64,000 nt of DNA from positions 4,131,001 through 4,195,000 of the forward strand of contig LR746273.1 of assembly GCA_902729315.2 (NCBI GenBank). The letters are read 5' to 3'. The DNA is from Spirodela intermedia (Eukaryota; Streptophyta; Magnoliopsida; Alismatales; Araceae). Positions 11,721 to 24,174 of the stretch are shown one piece after another; positions within the stretch are counted from its first letter, which is position 1, and each line of letters starts with the position of its first letter. Made by a program: the position numbers and the translations under genes. The notes beneath the pieces were generated by a model. That model saw only the letters and a program-made list of their open reading frames with translations. It was not told the origin of the DNA and made no database searches.

Positions 11721-12141
11721 ATGCTTCCTTTTCAAGCCAGGCCCTATAAAGTCGCATTTCCTTGCACCGAGTTCACTCTGGCATCAGAATTTGTTCGAGG
11801 ACTAGGCGAGGAACCTTGCCGATTCCTTGCCACACTGAATGGATGGAGCCTTGGAGTTCCGGGCCATGGAAAAATCTCGAGTTTCATTTGTTCCTGCGGA
11901 AGCTGAGACTGAGGGAGTCCTTTCAAAGGATGCATCTGCCTTCCTATTTGGGGAGGACTGTCATGATTTGGGGAGCTCCGTATCTTTTATAGCAAAAGTT
12001 CAAAAGTTGGAAGGCCAGACAGACGGCCATATCTTTGTTTATGATCCAACAATCAGCCCCCTCCCCCTGAACAGGATTTCTCCCCTCATTTTTGGGGTCG
12101 GCTCATCGGTTCTTAAGAAGAATCCAAAAATTCCTGCTTGA
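11721..12141 (+). other. Unassigned overlapping reading frames
   Basis: Two overlapping plus-strand frames (11721-11906 and 11839-12141) have fairly ordinary amino-acid composition. The second runs 100 residues with segments such as RVSFVPAEAETEGVLSKDAS and EGQTDGHIFVYDPT. I recognise neither, no splice partner was found, and no start context argues for translation. They could be a remnant exon or chance. Region 12142-12541 after it is GC-rich leader/promoter sequence of the next gene. Confidence 0.2.
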
Positions 12142-12541
12142 TGGGTCCTCTGTCGAATGGACTGCTGCAATTGCTCGTCATATTTTGTACGTGATGTGCA
12201 CGGGTTTCAGAGGTGGGGCGATGACCATTGACGGATACGCACCCCCCCCGCCCCCTCTCCCCAATAATTTTTAGTACTAACTTTTCCTCTCTTCCGTCTC
12301 CCTCATCGGATAGTGTGTGGTGGAGAGGCGGAGCCGCCCGGTCCTTTCGTCTGTATTCTCCCCTCCGGATGGTACCGTTGCAGTGCACCGGCGAGGTTGG
12401 TGGCTAGTTACAATGAACTCTCCCTGCATCTCCATCTCCGCCGTCTTCTTCTTACCCCTTGTGGGCCTAACCCGGAGGCTAGCTGCAGAGTTCACGCTCT
12501 TAATCCTCGCGAGCGCGCGGTTCCCCCGGGCTTGAGCGGGC

Positions 12542-13982
12542 ATGAGCGCGACGGGCACTCTCCGGCCATTCCTCGCCGGCAGCACGAGGGGGATCGTTTC
12601 TGCCGGAGACCGGCTGTGGCGGCGGGCGAGAACTGACGTGGTGGGTCTTCGGAGGTCCGCTCCGGCCGCCGCCGCCGTGAGTTCCAGACGCGAAGACGCG
12701 TCGACGGCCCCCTCGGCGTGTTCTCCGCCGCCGGCAGCCGCTGTGTCTGACGCTATTGGGGTCGGCGTGCTGGAGCCTCCTCCCAGCCTGGACGTTGACA
12801 CCTTGGAAGCGCTCGTCGAGAAGGTCTGGCTGCTCCCTCTCTCTCTCTCTCTCTCTCTGTCTCTCTGCGGAAGAACCGCTCCGTGTAATCAATCCTCTTT
12901 TGAGCCTTAGAATTTCACACGAATAGCTTCTCCCTTGTCTCCAGGTCGTCTATAGCTGCCGATTCATCGCGCTGCTGGGGGTGTCAGGCTCCTTGGTTGG
13001 ATCCATCCTCTGCTTCTTCAAGGTATTCATTCAGCAGTACCCTCCTACAACTAGTTCCTCGTATAATTTTTCGTCGATTACCCACATCAGATATCTGCGA
13101 ATGCAATTCTTAGAGATTCGTGGTCTCCCGGCCTGTTAGGTTTCGCTGAGATAATTCAACCACAGCGTGTTCGAAAAACCTCAGAAATCTGTGTGTTCCG
13201 TGATATCTCACGAACAAAGTTGGATCCTCATTGAAGGCTGGAAACTTAATCCGCAGCATGTTGTCTCTCATCCGCGCAGGGCTGCGTGTACATTGCGACC
13301 GCCTTCCTGGAATACTTCACGTCTAGAGGAAAGCCCATGTCGGTGATCATAGAAGCCATCGGTGAGGAGCTTCTCCTACTGCACTGCGGATTAGGAGAGG
13401 CTCATACGGACCCTATCCATGGGCGTGGGGATGAACTCGTATATGATGATCTTCTTCTTCTCGTCTTTGTCTTCTACTTATTCTTCTTTTCTTCCTTTTG
13501 GAACGTGCAGACGTTTATCTGATAGGGACAGTGATGCTCGTCTTCGGCATGGGAATCTACGAGCTGTTCATCAGCAACCTCGACATGGCGAAGATATCCT
13601 CTCAGAGGTCCAACTTCCTGGGGCTCTTCACGCTACAGGCCCGTCTCACACCCTCGCCTGAAGAACCCATCTATCTATCTTCTAGAACTCATCTCTTCAC
13701 GAAGGAAAATCCCTCTCTTCTTTACTGATCCGCCTTGCGCTAAAACTGGGGCGCCTGTGTGTTCAGGAGAGGCCGCGGTGGCTGGACATCAAGTCGGTGA
13801 ACGAGCTGAAGACGAAGCTGGGGCACGTAATAGTGATGGTCCTGCTGGTGGGGCTCTTCGACAAGGTCCAGAAGGTGGGCATTGCAACCCCCATTGACCT
13901 GCTCTGCCTCACGGCCTCCATCCTGCTCTCCTCCGGCGGTCTCTTCCTCCTCTCCAAGCTCTCTCACCCTAGGCACAAGTAA
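12542..13982 (+). CDS. UPF0114 family plastid-type membrane protein, 5 exons
   Basis: Exons 12542-12823, 12945-13022, 13280-13361, 13511-13638 and 13767-13982 join in frame to 261 residues. An in-frame TGA a few codons upstream fixes the start. Residues 1 to about 75 are rich in Ala, Ser and Arg with few acidic residues, as in a chloroplast transit peptide. The body is the UPF0114 membrane family: FIALLGVSGSLVGSILCFFK, a segment starting GCVYIATAFLEYF, LIGTVMLVFGMGIYELFIS, GHVIVMVLLVGLFDKV and DLLCLTASILLSSGG, giving four or more predicted membrane spans. The biochemical function of the family is unknown to me. The intron after exon 4 begins CAG|GCCCGT, so it appears to be GC-AG; joining LFTLQ to ERPRWLD restores the conserved sequence. 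A CT microsatellite lies in intron 1 at about 12838-12858. Confidence 0.92.
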
Positions 13983-14932
13983 GAGCTTTCTCTCTCTGAA
14001 ACATCGGCCGGGGGATCCTCGCTATGTACATGGATCTTGCACAGGAGAACCCATCTTCATTAAGCGTTGAGCGAAGCCTCCCGAACAGAGGGGGACGGTC
14101 CCTCAATTTGTACTTACAGACACCAATCTTTGTAGCTCTCGTCGCAGATCAGCAAGGAAGATGGAGTTGATCACAGACAATCCCTCGGTGCCCGACTCTG
14201 ATTTGATGGTCTCCCTCTGCTTCGAAATCAAGCCTACGATGCCAAATATTCCCATAAATACAGTATTAACTTACGATCAAGTAAAAATCAAGCAACAGTG
14301 ACATATAACTGATTTTACTCATCTGATAAAGAGTAAAAATCAGCAAGTTTCAGTCGGGTTTCTCTCTTAATGCTTCTTAAGTTGCTGTTATCACCGTCTG
14401 ATTTGATGGTGTCACTTTACTTTGAAGTCAACCTACTTCCAAAATCTTCTCATAAATACAGTATTAACGCATGATCACTAAAATCAAGCAATTGTGGCAA
14501 ATATTTTGAGATCGCGCGTCCCCAGAAGATTTTAATCGTCAGAGAAAAGAGAAAATCAGCAAGTTTAATCTCGGTTTTCTCTATTAATTAATGCTCGGTA
14601 AGTTATTAATATCGCTGTTCAGTGATCGTTTATGAATTTAGTGGTTGTCATGTTGTCGGCGGGCCATGGTGCTGCTCTGTGACCTTATGCCACGCGCTTG
14701 GTCAGAATCTACAACGGACCCCGATTCCGAACGAGGGAAAAGGGTGAACCCAAAGATATCTTGGCAACATCTTCGGAGGAATCCCCTTCGCCGAGTATCG
14801 TCTCCTTGCAGGTCTTCCCTCGCCCATGGTCGATATAGTCGAGCCTGGAAGAGTGAAAGGAGCCTGTTAGGGCGTGAGTGTTAGCTAAGAAGAGGAGGCC
14901 GTCTTCACCTCCGGTGGCGGCGAGCGGAAGAA
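13983..14932. other. Intergenic with an imperfect duplication; SHH2 leader
   Basis: No gene is supportable between the UPF0114 stop and the SHH2 start. It holds the duplication listed at 14193-14510. The last 250 bases are GC-richer and are probably the SHH2 promoter and 5' leader. The minus-strand frame at 14709-14966 overlaps SHH2 exon 1 and is a shadow. Confidence 0.45.
14193..14510. repeat. Imperfect direct duplication, about 204-base spacing
   Basis: Segments at about 14193-14305 and 14397-14510 share TCTGATTTGATGGT and ATAAATACAGTATTAAC, followed by similar ATGATCA and AAAATCAAGCAA stretches. The spacers also share AAAATCAGCAAGTTT. The divergence suggests an old local duplication. Confidence 0.7.
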
Positions 14933-17900
14933 ATGGGCCGGCCACCGAACGGGGGAGGCCCCGCATTCCGGTTCATTCCCAGCGAGGTACCCATGCCACG
15001 AGAAGGACGAAAATAATGGAATTTTTGAGTGAGCCGTACCTAGTTCCTTTTCTATAATCTGATTATCACCCGCTACCGATTTGTCGGCTCCGTTTCTTCC
15101 GCGCTAGTACTGGAGAAAGAAGGCCGAACGGCACTTTTAGTCGACGGGTTTGGCTCGTGACTGCTCTACGGATCCGCTCACCAACGCAGTGCCGCGATCG
15201 TTGGCCTTGCACTGCGACGTGAAGTGCTTTGGTGTTTCTTGCCGCCACCATCCATCGCACACAAATCCTTTTTTTATGGATCACGCAATGAGCTTGCCAG
15301 GCGTTGAAAATAATTACGCATGGGTTAATGGCCAGCTGTTTTATACTGACTGGAAGTTTTGATACGCCATGTTGCACGGGAAGACTAAGTATAATCCAGA
15401 GTGACTGGTTGCTGCGGTTTTCCCGGATGATCGTCAGATTACGTACCCTCGTTACTCGATTTAAATTTTTTCTCCTGGGTTTGAGTTCTAGATTCGCCTG
15501 CAGGTGATGGAGATGGAAGCCTGCTTGCAGGAAACGAATAATTCTTTACCTGATCGCGAAGTAATCAGCTCCCTAGCGGAGAGGTTCAGGTATTCTCTGT
15601 CTCGTTACCTGGTACTGCGGCTTCAGAAATCCGAGGCCATTGTTGCTATCGTGAAATATACGAATCTATACCTCGATTTGGAGGAGTTCTAATGTTGTTA
15701 TTTTTTTCTTGATTACAGTGCTTCTGCTGAGCGAGCTGGCAAGGTTATCATTCAAGCCAAGCAGGTTAGAGGAACAAATTATTTTGCTTAGCTTGAGATG
15801 TGAATCTTGTAGTGAAACCTGTTTGAAACCACGCCAGGTTTGGAACTGGTTCCAAAATAGAAGGTATGCTCAAAGGGCAAAGATGGTGAAGGTACCTGGG
15901 AAGTTGAATGTATCGCCATCTTGGGACGACTCATTTCAGTTCAGAAACGTAGCTCCCCCTATAACTTCTGCGCCACGTATGAATATATCCTTCCTAGATA
16001 TTCAATAAATTTCTTATTTTTTTATAACAGAACTTTTATAATTTCTGATAAGTTAGATGAATTCCAGCTGTCTCTCAGGCTTCATTCTGTTTGTTTTATC
16101 CATTAGAACATGAGCCTTTCAGTGTTAATGTCATGCTACATTTTTTCGCATTCAATCATTCTTTTCAGTTTCTATCTCATTGTTTGTTTGCTAAAACAGG
16201 CATCTCATGGTGTAGGACCCTGCGAAATTATATTGGTTGACATAAATACAGCGAATCATGTTGATATATATATATTTATATATGTATTTGGATGTGCAGC
16301 ACGGAGTTCTTCAGACAGGAATCAAATGGAGTTTGAAGCCAAGTCCTCTCGAGATGGAGCATGGTTGGTAGTTCTTTTTCAAGCCTTGGCATTGAAAGAT
16401 AGCCCATAATCTAATCACACAGATTCTTTATTCTTGTTTGCTAGCTCATTATCTAGCTGTATATTTTTCACTGGAAAGGTGCACGTGATTATTATCTTCC
16501 CAATACTATTTCTCTCCTTTTTTGCTGCATAAATGGCCGTAGCCATCTCTTTCTTCATCTACGTGGGGCAGACATCTATTTAGTGAAGATACCCTCTCTT
16601 TCAAATGCCAGATTATCGTGCTTTTCCTGCACTTTGAGTCTCTACTCTTTATTGGGGAAAAGGGAGTGCCTCATTATTCTCCTTTTATGTTAAAGTTTCA
16701 CAGCAGTGATTGCAGAGTATGCTACTTGTAATGCAGGAAAAGGGTTAAAACTAGTTGTTTCGAAACTTGCAACTCTCAGTAGGGTATTGACATTACCAAA
16801 ATTTTGAGGCCAGGTAAGTTAACGACCTGCTTCTAGATGTAGCAGTACGTGAACTATTCATTTTTCCTGCATGTTTTTCTCCTAATTGCTTATTTTTTTC
16901 TGAGAGTTCAGGAAATCTCGACTATGTCATGTTGACTAGATGTAATAGCAAATGTGGCTGAGGGAGGAAAGATGATTCTGGGGGATTCCTCTGAGATAAG
17001 ATATAGGAACCTTCCAACTCTTCGTTGTTTCCGTGACCTAATATCAGCAAAGCTATTGGATAGCATCACTGGAGCTTTGCCAACACATCTTCGTTGTTTC
17101 TGCAAGGAGGATTATTGTGAAACTTTCATTTCATTGTTCACGATGACAATTACTATTTATATATTCCCTCTGGAGAAAAATACGACTTTCCTTATTGAGC
17201 TCTGTGTTCTGCCTCCTTTGCTATTTCAGTTGTTTGAACCAACTGGTATTTGGTGTCTTGACCTGATATCTAGGTCCTTGAATTTGTTTTCCTTCTCTTG
17301 TTCTAGTGAAAGCTTCTTTATGCTTTGACTCAAGTTTTTAAGGAAGGGGCTCCCTGAGCTATGGCTAGACAGCACGTGAATAAACATATGGCTTAAAATA
17401 TCTTTTTTAAAAGGGAGAGACTTTATTGGTGGATCACGCATAAGCTATCGTTCACACAATTCATGATTATCCCCTCTTCTAATACAGCTTGCCCTTTGCT
17501 GCACATGTCAGGCCATGGTTCATGATCCTGGGGCAGTTTCTAGTAATTTGGAGCAACATAGTATGCATATGGAATAATTTATGAACTCTTTGTACATTTT
17601 ACATTTTTGTGCTATTATCAGAGTCGGCCTATGTACAGACCTGATATAGTCGTCCTTTTCTCAGTATATTTACTCGAAGTCACTATTTGATTAGGTGTTC
17701 ATTGTTTAGTAGTTCAATCCTATTTGTTGTGTTTCCATTCTCAGGTATGATGTTGCACAGTTTACATCTCACAGAATGATTGAGACTGGTGATCCGGTAA
17801 TGATCTATAATTAAATTCTCACAGTTTTGATTTGATTGCATGTTAGGTTTTCCGGATTTATCCGGCCGCCAGTGAGTCAAATCAATTTGTTTAAATGTTA

Positions 17901-20900
17901 TGAAGAAGAACCCATGACGATTGGTTTTGTTTTGCCCAAATTTTTTTTTCTTTACTCTGTTTCCGTTACATCTTCTCCGTTCAAATCTTCATTACCAAAA
18001 GAACATGGGTGAAGGCTTTGCAGTTCGTTTTTCATGGCATGACCACAAATTGCATTCTAAACCAGTTTACAACTGATGTGTTTTGAGGCTATTTTTTGCA
18101 TTGTGCGTCCATTTTTTTATTTAAATTCGCGTACAAGTTTTCTCAAGTTATTTCTTGTGACTAGAAATGTCCTTTTCATTTCAGGAAGTTCGTGTTCGCT
18201 TTACTGGCTTTGGAATAGAGGAAGATGAATGGATTAATGTGCGGAAGTGTGTGAGACAGCGTTCTCTCCCATGTGAATCATCAGAATGTGTCGTCCTTCT
18301 TCCTGGAGATCTTATACTGTGCTTTCAGGTGCTTCATCTTACGTGGATAACGCTCCATTTAAGATATTTAAATGGAGGCGATAAGCCTTCTTTAAACTCT
18401 TAGTTGCTCAAGCATTGCATAGAAATAAGTCTATAACATGTTCAACTGAGGAAGCGATTTCTTACCTGCCATCTCTTCTAAGAATAAAGTTATGGGGCTC
18501 TTGGATCACTTTGTCCACGGCCAAATCATACTTTGTCTGGGACCGATATATGTCAAAAAGGCGTAGGATGGATCAGATTTATCTTCTTGGTCACTTGAAA
18601 GTCTAAATCAAGCTTTTTTTTATAATGATTGCCTTTTGAAATCAAAGATATTATTGAAATTTCTATAAACTTTAATTTTTTTTACCGATATTGGATTTTC
18701 CCTGGGCTGACTATTTTGCTGATTCCATGCCCATCTTGTTTTTATGAGACCTGACTGATTCACCAGTCAGGTATGTCACTGAGTCTTATTGATGCTGAAG
18801 TTCCTCAGAACTTGTGACTGGTCAATGACTTGTGAGCAGTCAATAAGGGATGTATTGACTTCAACATCACTATGCTGCATCTTACCCATGAATTGTCAGC
18901 TTAGGACTCCAGTCTCAAAAAGCAACTGGAAGCTTTCTCTCGCTCATGGTAAAAGCTTTGCGGCTGTTTAAACGTTAGTCGACATCAGTCAGGGGGGTGA
19001 GGGAGTACTATTCGTAGAGATTGAAAAGTTCCTTATTGCCACTAGCAGAGTGATAATTATCCTTCACACGAAAGTAAGTTGGAGCGTGTGTAGATCTGAT
19101 CTGGGAAATAAACAAACGGAATTAATAATTTATTGAAAAGATAAAACATTAAAATAAAAGTTTAGATGTCAAGTATGAAAGAAAGAAAGAGAATCATTTG
19201 ATTGATGAGAATTTTAAAATTAAAAATAATAGGAAGCAGAGAAACATCAATCTAGATCTACTGCATGGTACCAGTTGCTCTTGTGACATGGAGCCTGTGG
19301 GAGATGATTTTTTCTTGCTACGAGATTCATCTTTAGGGCCTTTCTCATGCTTTTTTTGACAGGTTTAGATTTGGAAGTCACATTTTTTTCCAAGTTGCAT
19401 TAGATTTCATTATATCAATGAAACTCAAACTATCAAGGTTTGCTATATGGGCCTCATATCTCGGCAGATGTTTTTTACCATCTACTTTCATGACTGCAAA
19501 AAACTTCATTTCCATTCATGGGTACCAAGGTATGCCACCTATGTGTACCTCGCATGGAAATCACAATGCTTGTGAAAACATTTGACACTTTAGATCCCAT
19601 TCAATGTTGAGCACCACCCAATGAGTATTCCCTTCGTGATCACGTTTTCCACTTAACAAGTGCAAAAAACTGTAAGAAATAGAACATTTTGGCTCCCAAT
19701 ATGGTGCGGGTAGAGTGCCCTTAACAGGAGACCCCTTATTTTGTTAATGCATTATCCATCGTTTCATCCCGTAATAGTTTCTTGAGAGGATCACATGTTC
19801 CTCGCCAACCTGGTTCTTCAATGTTCACAGTAGTCCTTGATGGCTGTGCCCTAGTTTTACGAGTTTAAATCGTGCTGAAGTTAATAACTTCCCCTGAATA
19901 TCTGGTTTAGCAAAGTTTTTAACTGATTCTTGGCCAGGCGCTTTGCCGCATTGAGCTCCACGACATGAAGACATTACTTCATGAGAACATGCGATGTAAA
20001 TGTGTATAACTTTTATCCCCTAGAGAAGACCATGTCGTCTGCATAGCGACCTTAATGAATGAATCGTGCTGTGCCCTGGGGAAGATCCTAAAACTCATAC
20101 GTAGAATGGGTTTGCTCGGCATTGGATAGACGTTTCTGCAAAATCTTGGACATGCTACAAGTGCTGTGCCGATCCACTCATTCTTGCATGCTAATTATGG
20201 TTTCCTCGCTCGGAGTTGCTGTGGTGCCGAGCATGGTTTAGTGCCATACGGATTTTTTGGTCCAATGCCTCAGTGCAATAGGGAACTCGTCTTTGTACTT
20301 TTCACCGTTCATACCAGACAAAACAATAAAATTGGGAGACAGTCTTGTGAAAGGCATACAATGAAAATGAAAAAGACAATGGAAGCATATTACATTCCTT
20401 CCTAAAGGGACGCTTTGAAAGGGTTTCCTTTTTTGGCACCAGTCATTTAATCGAGGATGCTTAGCATCATTTCCAGGAGATCAAAGAACGACGATCTGAA
20501 ATTAAATGACCCATTCTAAGTTTTGTGATGTCTTCTGGATTTTTATTTTTTTTTCAGTTAGACTCTTGTGCTCTTTGGTGCCTAAAATTTGTTGATTTGA
20601 TTTTAGTGGACTATACATACCTGACAAGAAGATGTTCGAAATGCAGACCCCAACCAGAGTCGCATAATTCCCCAGTTTAGTCGCTTTCCCCATCTATTTC
20701 AACCTGCTTTTCCATGTCTGAGCAGAAATAGGAGGGCTAGAAGATGGAAGGTAAATGATATTGAGTCGCTTTTCCATGTCTGTTGATGTATGCTTCTTCT
20801 GGGCCGATGGATTTATAGTGGAATATTCCACTGTCACTTTTAATGCAGCCTAAATGGATGATATGGGTGAAACACAAGGTAAACTCGGACTTCTTGAGTA

Positions 20901-22429
20901 TTGAAATGGGCTTCCTTCTAAACCTGCAAATAATATGGGATTTTGTTGGTCCCTTTTACATTTTATCCCCTTTCTGGCCTCCTTTCGCCGAAGACAAAGA
21001 ATTGGGAAAAGCTGGCTTTCCAGCCATGCCTTCAGACTGTTTCTTACTCCCGTTCCCTTCATGTCACCAGAGGTTTAAGTGAAGAATTAATGGAGGTTCT
21101 GTTTTCGGTTGCCTGAAGAATCATTTGTCAAAGTTAGGGGGCAGATGTATGTAAAAAGACGCAATTTGTTAATAAATTGAAGGAAAACTGGGGGGAGAAT
21201 TTTGGTCAGAAGGAGCACATTAATGTCGGGCCAGAAGCCAAATATTTGGGATTGAAAACTAGTGACGTGGGAACCTGTTACTCTTTATTCTGAAGAATTT
21301 ATACCGATTATAGAGTGTTACGTCATGTGCTAACCCTTTCAGCCCTCTAGGCTTGTTGAGAACCAAATAATTCTGAGGAAATAAGGATGCATTTAGTTTT
21401 ATCGTTAAATAATGTCTTCCTTTATAAGCAGTGTTCTCTCGTCTTGAACTGCATTCATATTTTCTACATGCTTCGAAGCAACACCTCATCATTGAGATAT
21501 AATAATTCGATAATTTGATGATGATTGCTCTTCCAGGAAGGGAGAGAGCAGGCTCTCTACTTCGACGCCCACGTCCTTGATGCTCAAAGGCGAAGGCATG
21601 ATGCCCGTGGATGTCGTTGTCGGTTTCTAGTTCGCTACGATCATGATCAGTCCGAGGTAGGTCCCAGTTCTAGCATATGATTCACAAAATTCTTCTGGGA
21701 ACCTCCAGTTTTATGCCAGTCTGAGCTTTTATTTCCCGACTCGTGTAATAGTTTTATTTGGGGCTTTTTGGATCTGGGATGTTCATCCTCGAGAGTTTAG
21801 TTTAGTTGCGCGCGGAGTGGGCCTTTTCAATTTCGGGCCTATTTATGAAAAATTATCTGTCTGCTGGATTCTCTCATCGATCACAGCCAGAATTATCCGT
21901 TCACATCGTCTCGTTTTTCTTTTTGAGTGTTCTTGTGGTATGCAGAAGTGCTGAATCACTACTCTCCGACTCATTTCGAAATTGTATGAGTTCAGCTTTT
22001 TATTTTGTTATCAACATAAATTACAGGAACCGATTCCTTTCCTCTGATGTGATTAACGATCCTATCCTCTCTTTCGATCGGAAGGAAATTGTCCCTCTGA
22101 GGAAGGTCTGCAGGCGTCCAGAAACAGACTACAGGCTGAGAATTCTGCGCTCCACCAAGGCGCAGGCCGCCATGGACTCGGGGACCACCGCAAAGCACCC
22201 TGTTCCCCCACCCCAGCGACCACAGAACCAGGAGAGGCCGATGGGCGTCGCCGCAGAAGAGGAGGCCGTCAATTCCCATCCTCCGTCTCCCACGAGTGAA
22301 CCCGCCCAGATGGAGACCTCCCCTCCGATCGCCGGTGAGAGCAACGACGGAGCACTAGTTCCAGATGCTATGGATGGAGCCTCCGCCGCTGCTGGCGGCG
22401 AGGTCCCCTCAGGCAGAGGAACAGCGTGA
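14933..22429 (+). CDS. SHH2: SAWADEE homeodomain homolog (SHH2-type), 9 exons
   Basis: Exons 14933-14986, 15504-15589, 15719-15764, 15838-15976, 16300-16363, 17745-17796, 18185-18328, 21537-21656 and 22085-22429 join in frame to 349 residues. The start [14 protein letters not shown] is typical of SHH2. A divergent homeodomain covers about residues 12-77, ending [15 protein letters not shown]. The SAWADEE domain follows at about 120-250: [66 protein letters not shown], then the Cys/His cluster [10 protein letters not shown] and [18 protein letters not shown]. The C-terminal 95 residues are Pro/Ala/Glu-rich and probably disordered. SHH proteins bind histone H3 methylated at K9 and unmodified at K4, and recruit RNA polymerase IV for RNA-directed DNA methylation; SHH2 is the less studied paralogue. 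Intron 7 is 3.2 kb. Exon 9's acceptor (GGAAG at 22084) has a weak pyrimidine tract. Confidence 0.92.
18329..21536 (+). other. Long intron 7 of the SHH2-type gene
   Basis: A 3.2 kb intron flanked by CAG|GTGCTT and TTCCAG|GAAGGG. Its content is mixed and includes stretches near 19560-20100 and 20200-20400 with more coding-like composition than the rest, which may be old transposon pieces. I could not identify a family or terminal repeats. Reading frames inside it are treated as chance. Confidence 0.7.
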
Positions 22430-23269
22430 TCTCGCTGCTGCTGTCCTTTTTATTGTATTTTTATTCGAGGGCGCCTCTCGTCACGCCCAACTTGAATGCC
22501 TTCCCTTAAAAACAAAGCTTCCTGTGGATGAAGACGCTACATTGAAAGAAGGCAGCAGGGAAATCTCTTCGACCGATCGATAGCGTCTGCAAATCTCTTC
22601 AAAATCTGCGAGGGCGGAAGCATCTGGCCGCGCTCTCGATGGCGTCGTCTAATAAAAAACCGAGCTTTCATAGTCATACAGGCCGTGCCCTCATCTTTTA
22701 TCTAATCGAAGTTACCTGCATCAGCCATGAGCATCCCCATTCCCATTCCCGGCCAGGTTCGTCGTCGTTGGGCCTGGCCGTCGTCACTGATGCTTCATGA
22801 ATCAGCGCGCGACAGATTCGCCGGTTTAGTGGAGCAACGGAGGGCCCATCAGGGCGTTGACTGACTGTGATCGTCGTTGACGGAGCAATCGATGGAAAAT
22901 CTTAAGTTTAGTTATCTGTGGCTGACGGGGCGTGATGAGGATGGGATCAAGCGAGGAAAGAGAAGAGGAAGCTGCATCTGTGACGAGGCGTGTTCGACTG
23001 GTCAACGGATGACGGGGGGAACGAGGGGGAAAGGGTCCCTCTTTCTCCTGTCTTCTTAACTGTAGCACGCAAAAACGCGATGCTCTTCAGAGAGGAACGA
23101 CGACGACGACGACGACGACGACGACCTCGGAGCGGTATATTCCTTGTCCGCATCATAAGTTGAGGTCACCGGAGGAACTTCCCTCCGTTCCCCACCTCCG
23201 GGACTCTCAAGGCACCTGCTCCGCTCCACAGAAAATAAAAGGTTCCCTTCCCTCTGGGCGGAGCCTCTT
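22430..23269. other. SHH2 3' region and promoter of the DUF1218 gene
   Basis: No gene seen. A (ACG)n trinucleotide run lies at about 23098-23125. A GC-rich leader with GAAAATAAAAGG near 23230 precedes the next start. Minus-strand frames over 23056-23430 reflect the trinucleotide run and the opposite strand of the next gene. Confidence 0.45.
23098..23125. repeat. (ACG)n microsatellite
   Basis: About nine ACG/CGA units in a row, 145 bases upstream of the DUF1218 start codon, probably in its promoter or leader. Confidence 0.9.
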
Positions 23270-23980
23270 ATGGAGAAGCCGGTGGGCCTCGAGATCCCGG
23301 TGGTGTTCTCCGCCATCTTCGCCGTCCTTGGCCTTGTCGCCTTCTCCTGCTGCATCGCCGCGGAGTTCAACAAGGCCCAGGTAGGGGGATCGACCTTCAC
23401 TCTTCCCCTCCTTTCCCTTTCCCCCCACAATTTCGATGAAAGAAAACATTTCTTCTTCCGCAGGTGAAGGACATGAAGGTGGACGGAACCTTGTGCACCT
23501 TGCCGAGGAAGCCCGCGTTCGTTCTTGGCCTCGCCGCGCTGGTCTCCCTGTCCATCGCCCAGATCCTCGCTACCTCGCTAGCCGTCGCTAAAAGGCTTCG
23601 CCGCTCCGAGGACACGCAATCAGCCGCCTCTGCGGCCGTCGCCTTGCTTGCTCTCTCCTGGTCTGTATCCCTCCCCTCCATGCCCACTATCTGTTATCGT
23701 CATGCTGCGGTTGTGATGCGCTCGCCGTTGTTGCTGTTGCAGGGTGAGCTTCGGGTTGGCGAGCGTTCTGCTGGGGACGGGGACGAGCATGAACAAGGGG
23801 CAGATGTACGGGCGGGGCTGGCTGGACGGCAGGTGCTACGTCGTGCGCAGTGGCGTCTACATCTCCTCCGCGGCCCTCGCGGCTCTAAGTGTGGCCCTCT
23901 TGATCGGCTTCGTCTCCCCGGCATGCGGGCTACGGCGGCGACGGACGGGGCCGACCGAGCTAAGCCCGCCGCCCCGGTGA
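23270..23980 (+). CDS. DUF1218 family four-span membrane protein, 3 exons
   Basis: Exons 23270-23380, 23464-23660 and 23743-23980 join in frame to 181 residues. Segments PVVFSAIFAVLGLVAFSCCI, PAFVLGLAALVSLSIAQILA, VALLALSWVSFGLASVLLGT and ISSAALAALSVALLIGFVSP give four membrane spans. Conserved Cys residues lie between spans (CTLPRK before span 2; RCYVVRSGVY between spans 3 and 4), as in DUF1218 proteins. Members in Arabidopsis (modifying wall lignin, and relatives) affect cell-wall lignin or leaf development; whether this copy does so is inference. The C-terminus ends in a short basic and Pro-rich tail. The start is the first ATG of the hydrophobic exon and sits 40 bases after an A-rich leader motif. 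GC-rich coding sequence ends abruptly at AT-rich repeat sequence from about 24170. Confidence 0.88.
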
Positions 23981-24174
23981 CCTCCACTTCAGCCGGACAC
24001 GCAGGGTCAACGGACGACGCCTCCCTTGTACATTTGTATGTATCCGCCGTCCATCTGCACCGGCGAAACACAGCCAAACACGACCAGTTTTACACGGGGA
24101 CCACAAACAGATTCGCTAAATCCCGACTACATGCTTTAAAGATGATAAATCCTATCTCTAACAAGTTATGTTAT

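Noticed and set aside
11839-12141. 100-codon frame as a possible gene
   Set aside because: No recognisable family, overlapping frame of similar quality and no splice partners; kept only as a low-confidence entry.
20166-20405. 79-codon frame inside SHH2 intron 7
   Set aside because: No domain, no splice sites around it, and the SHH2 exons join perfectly without it.
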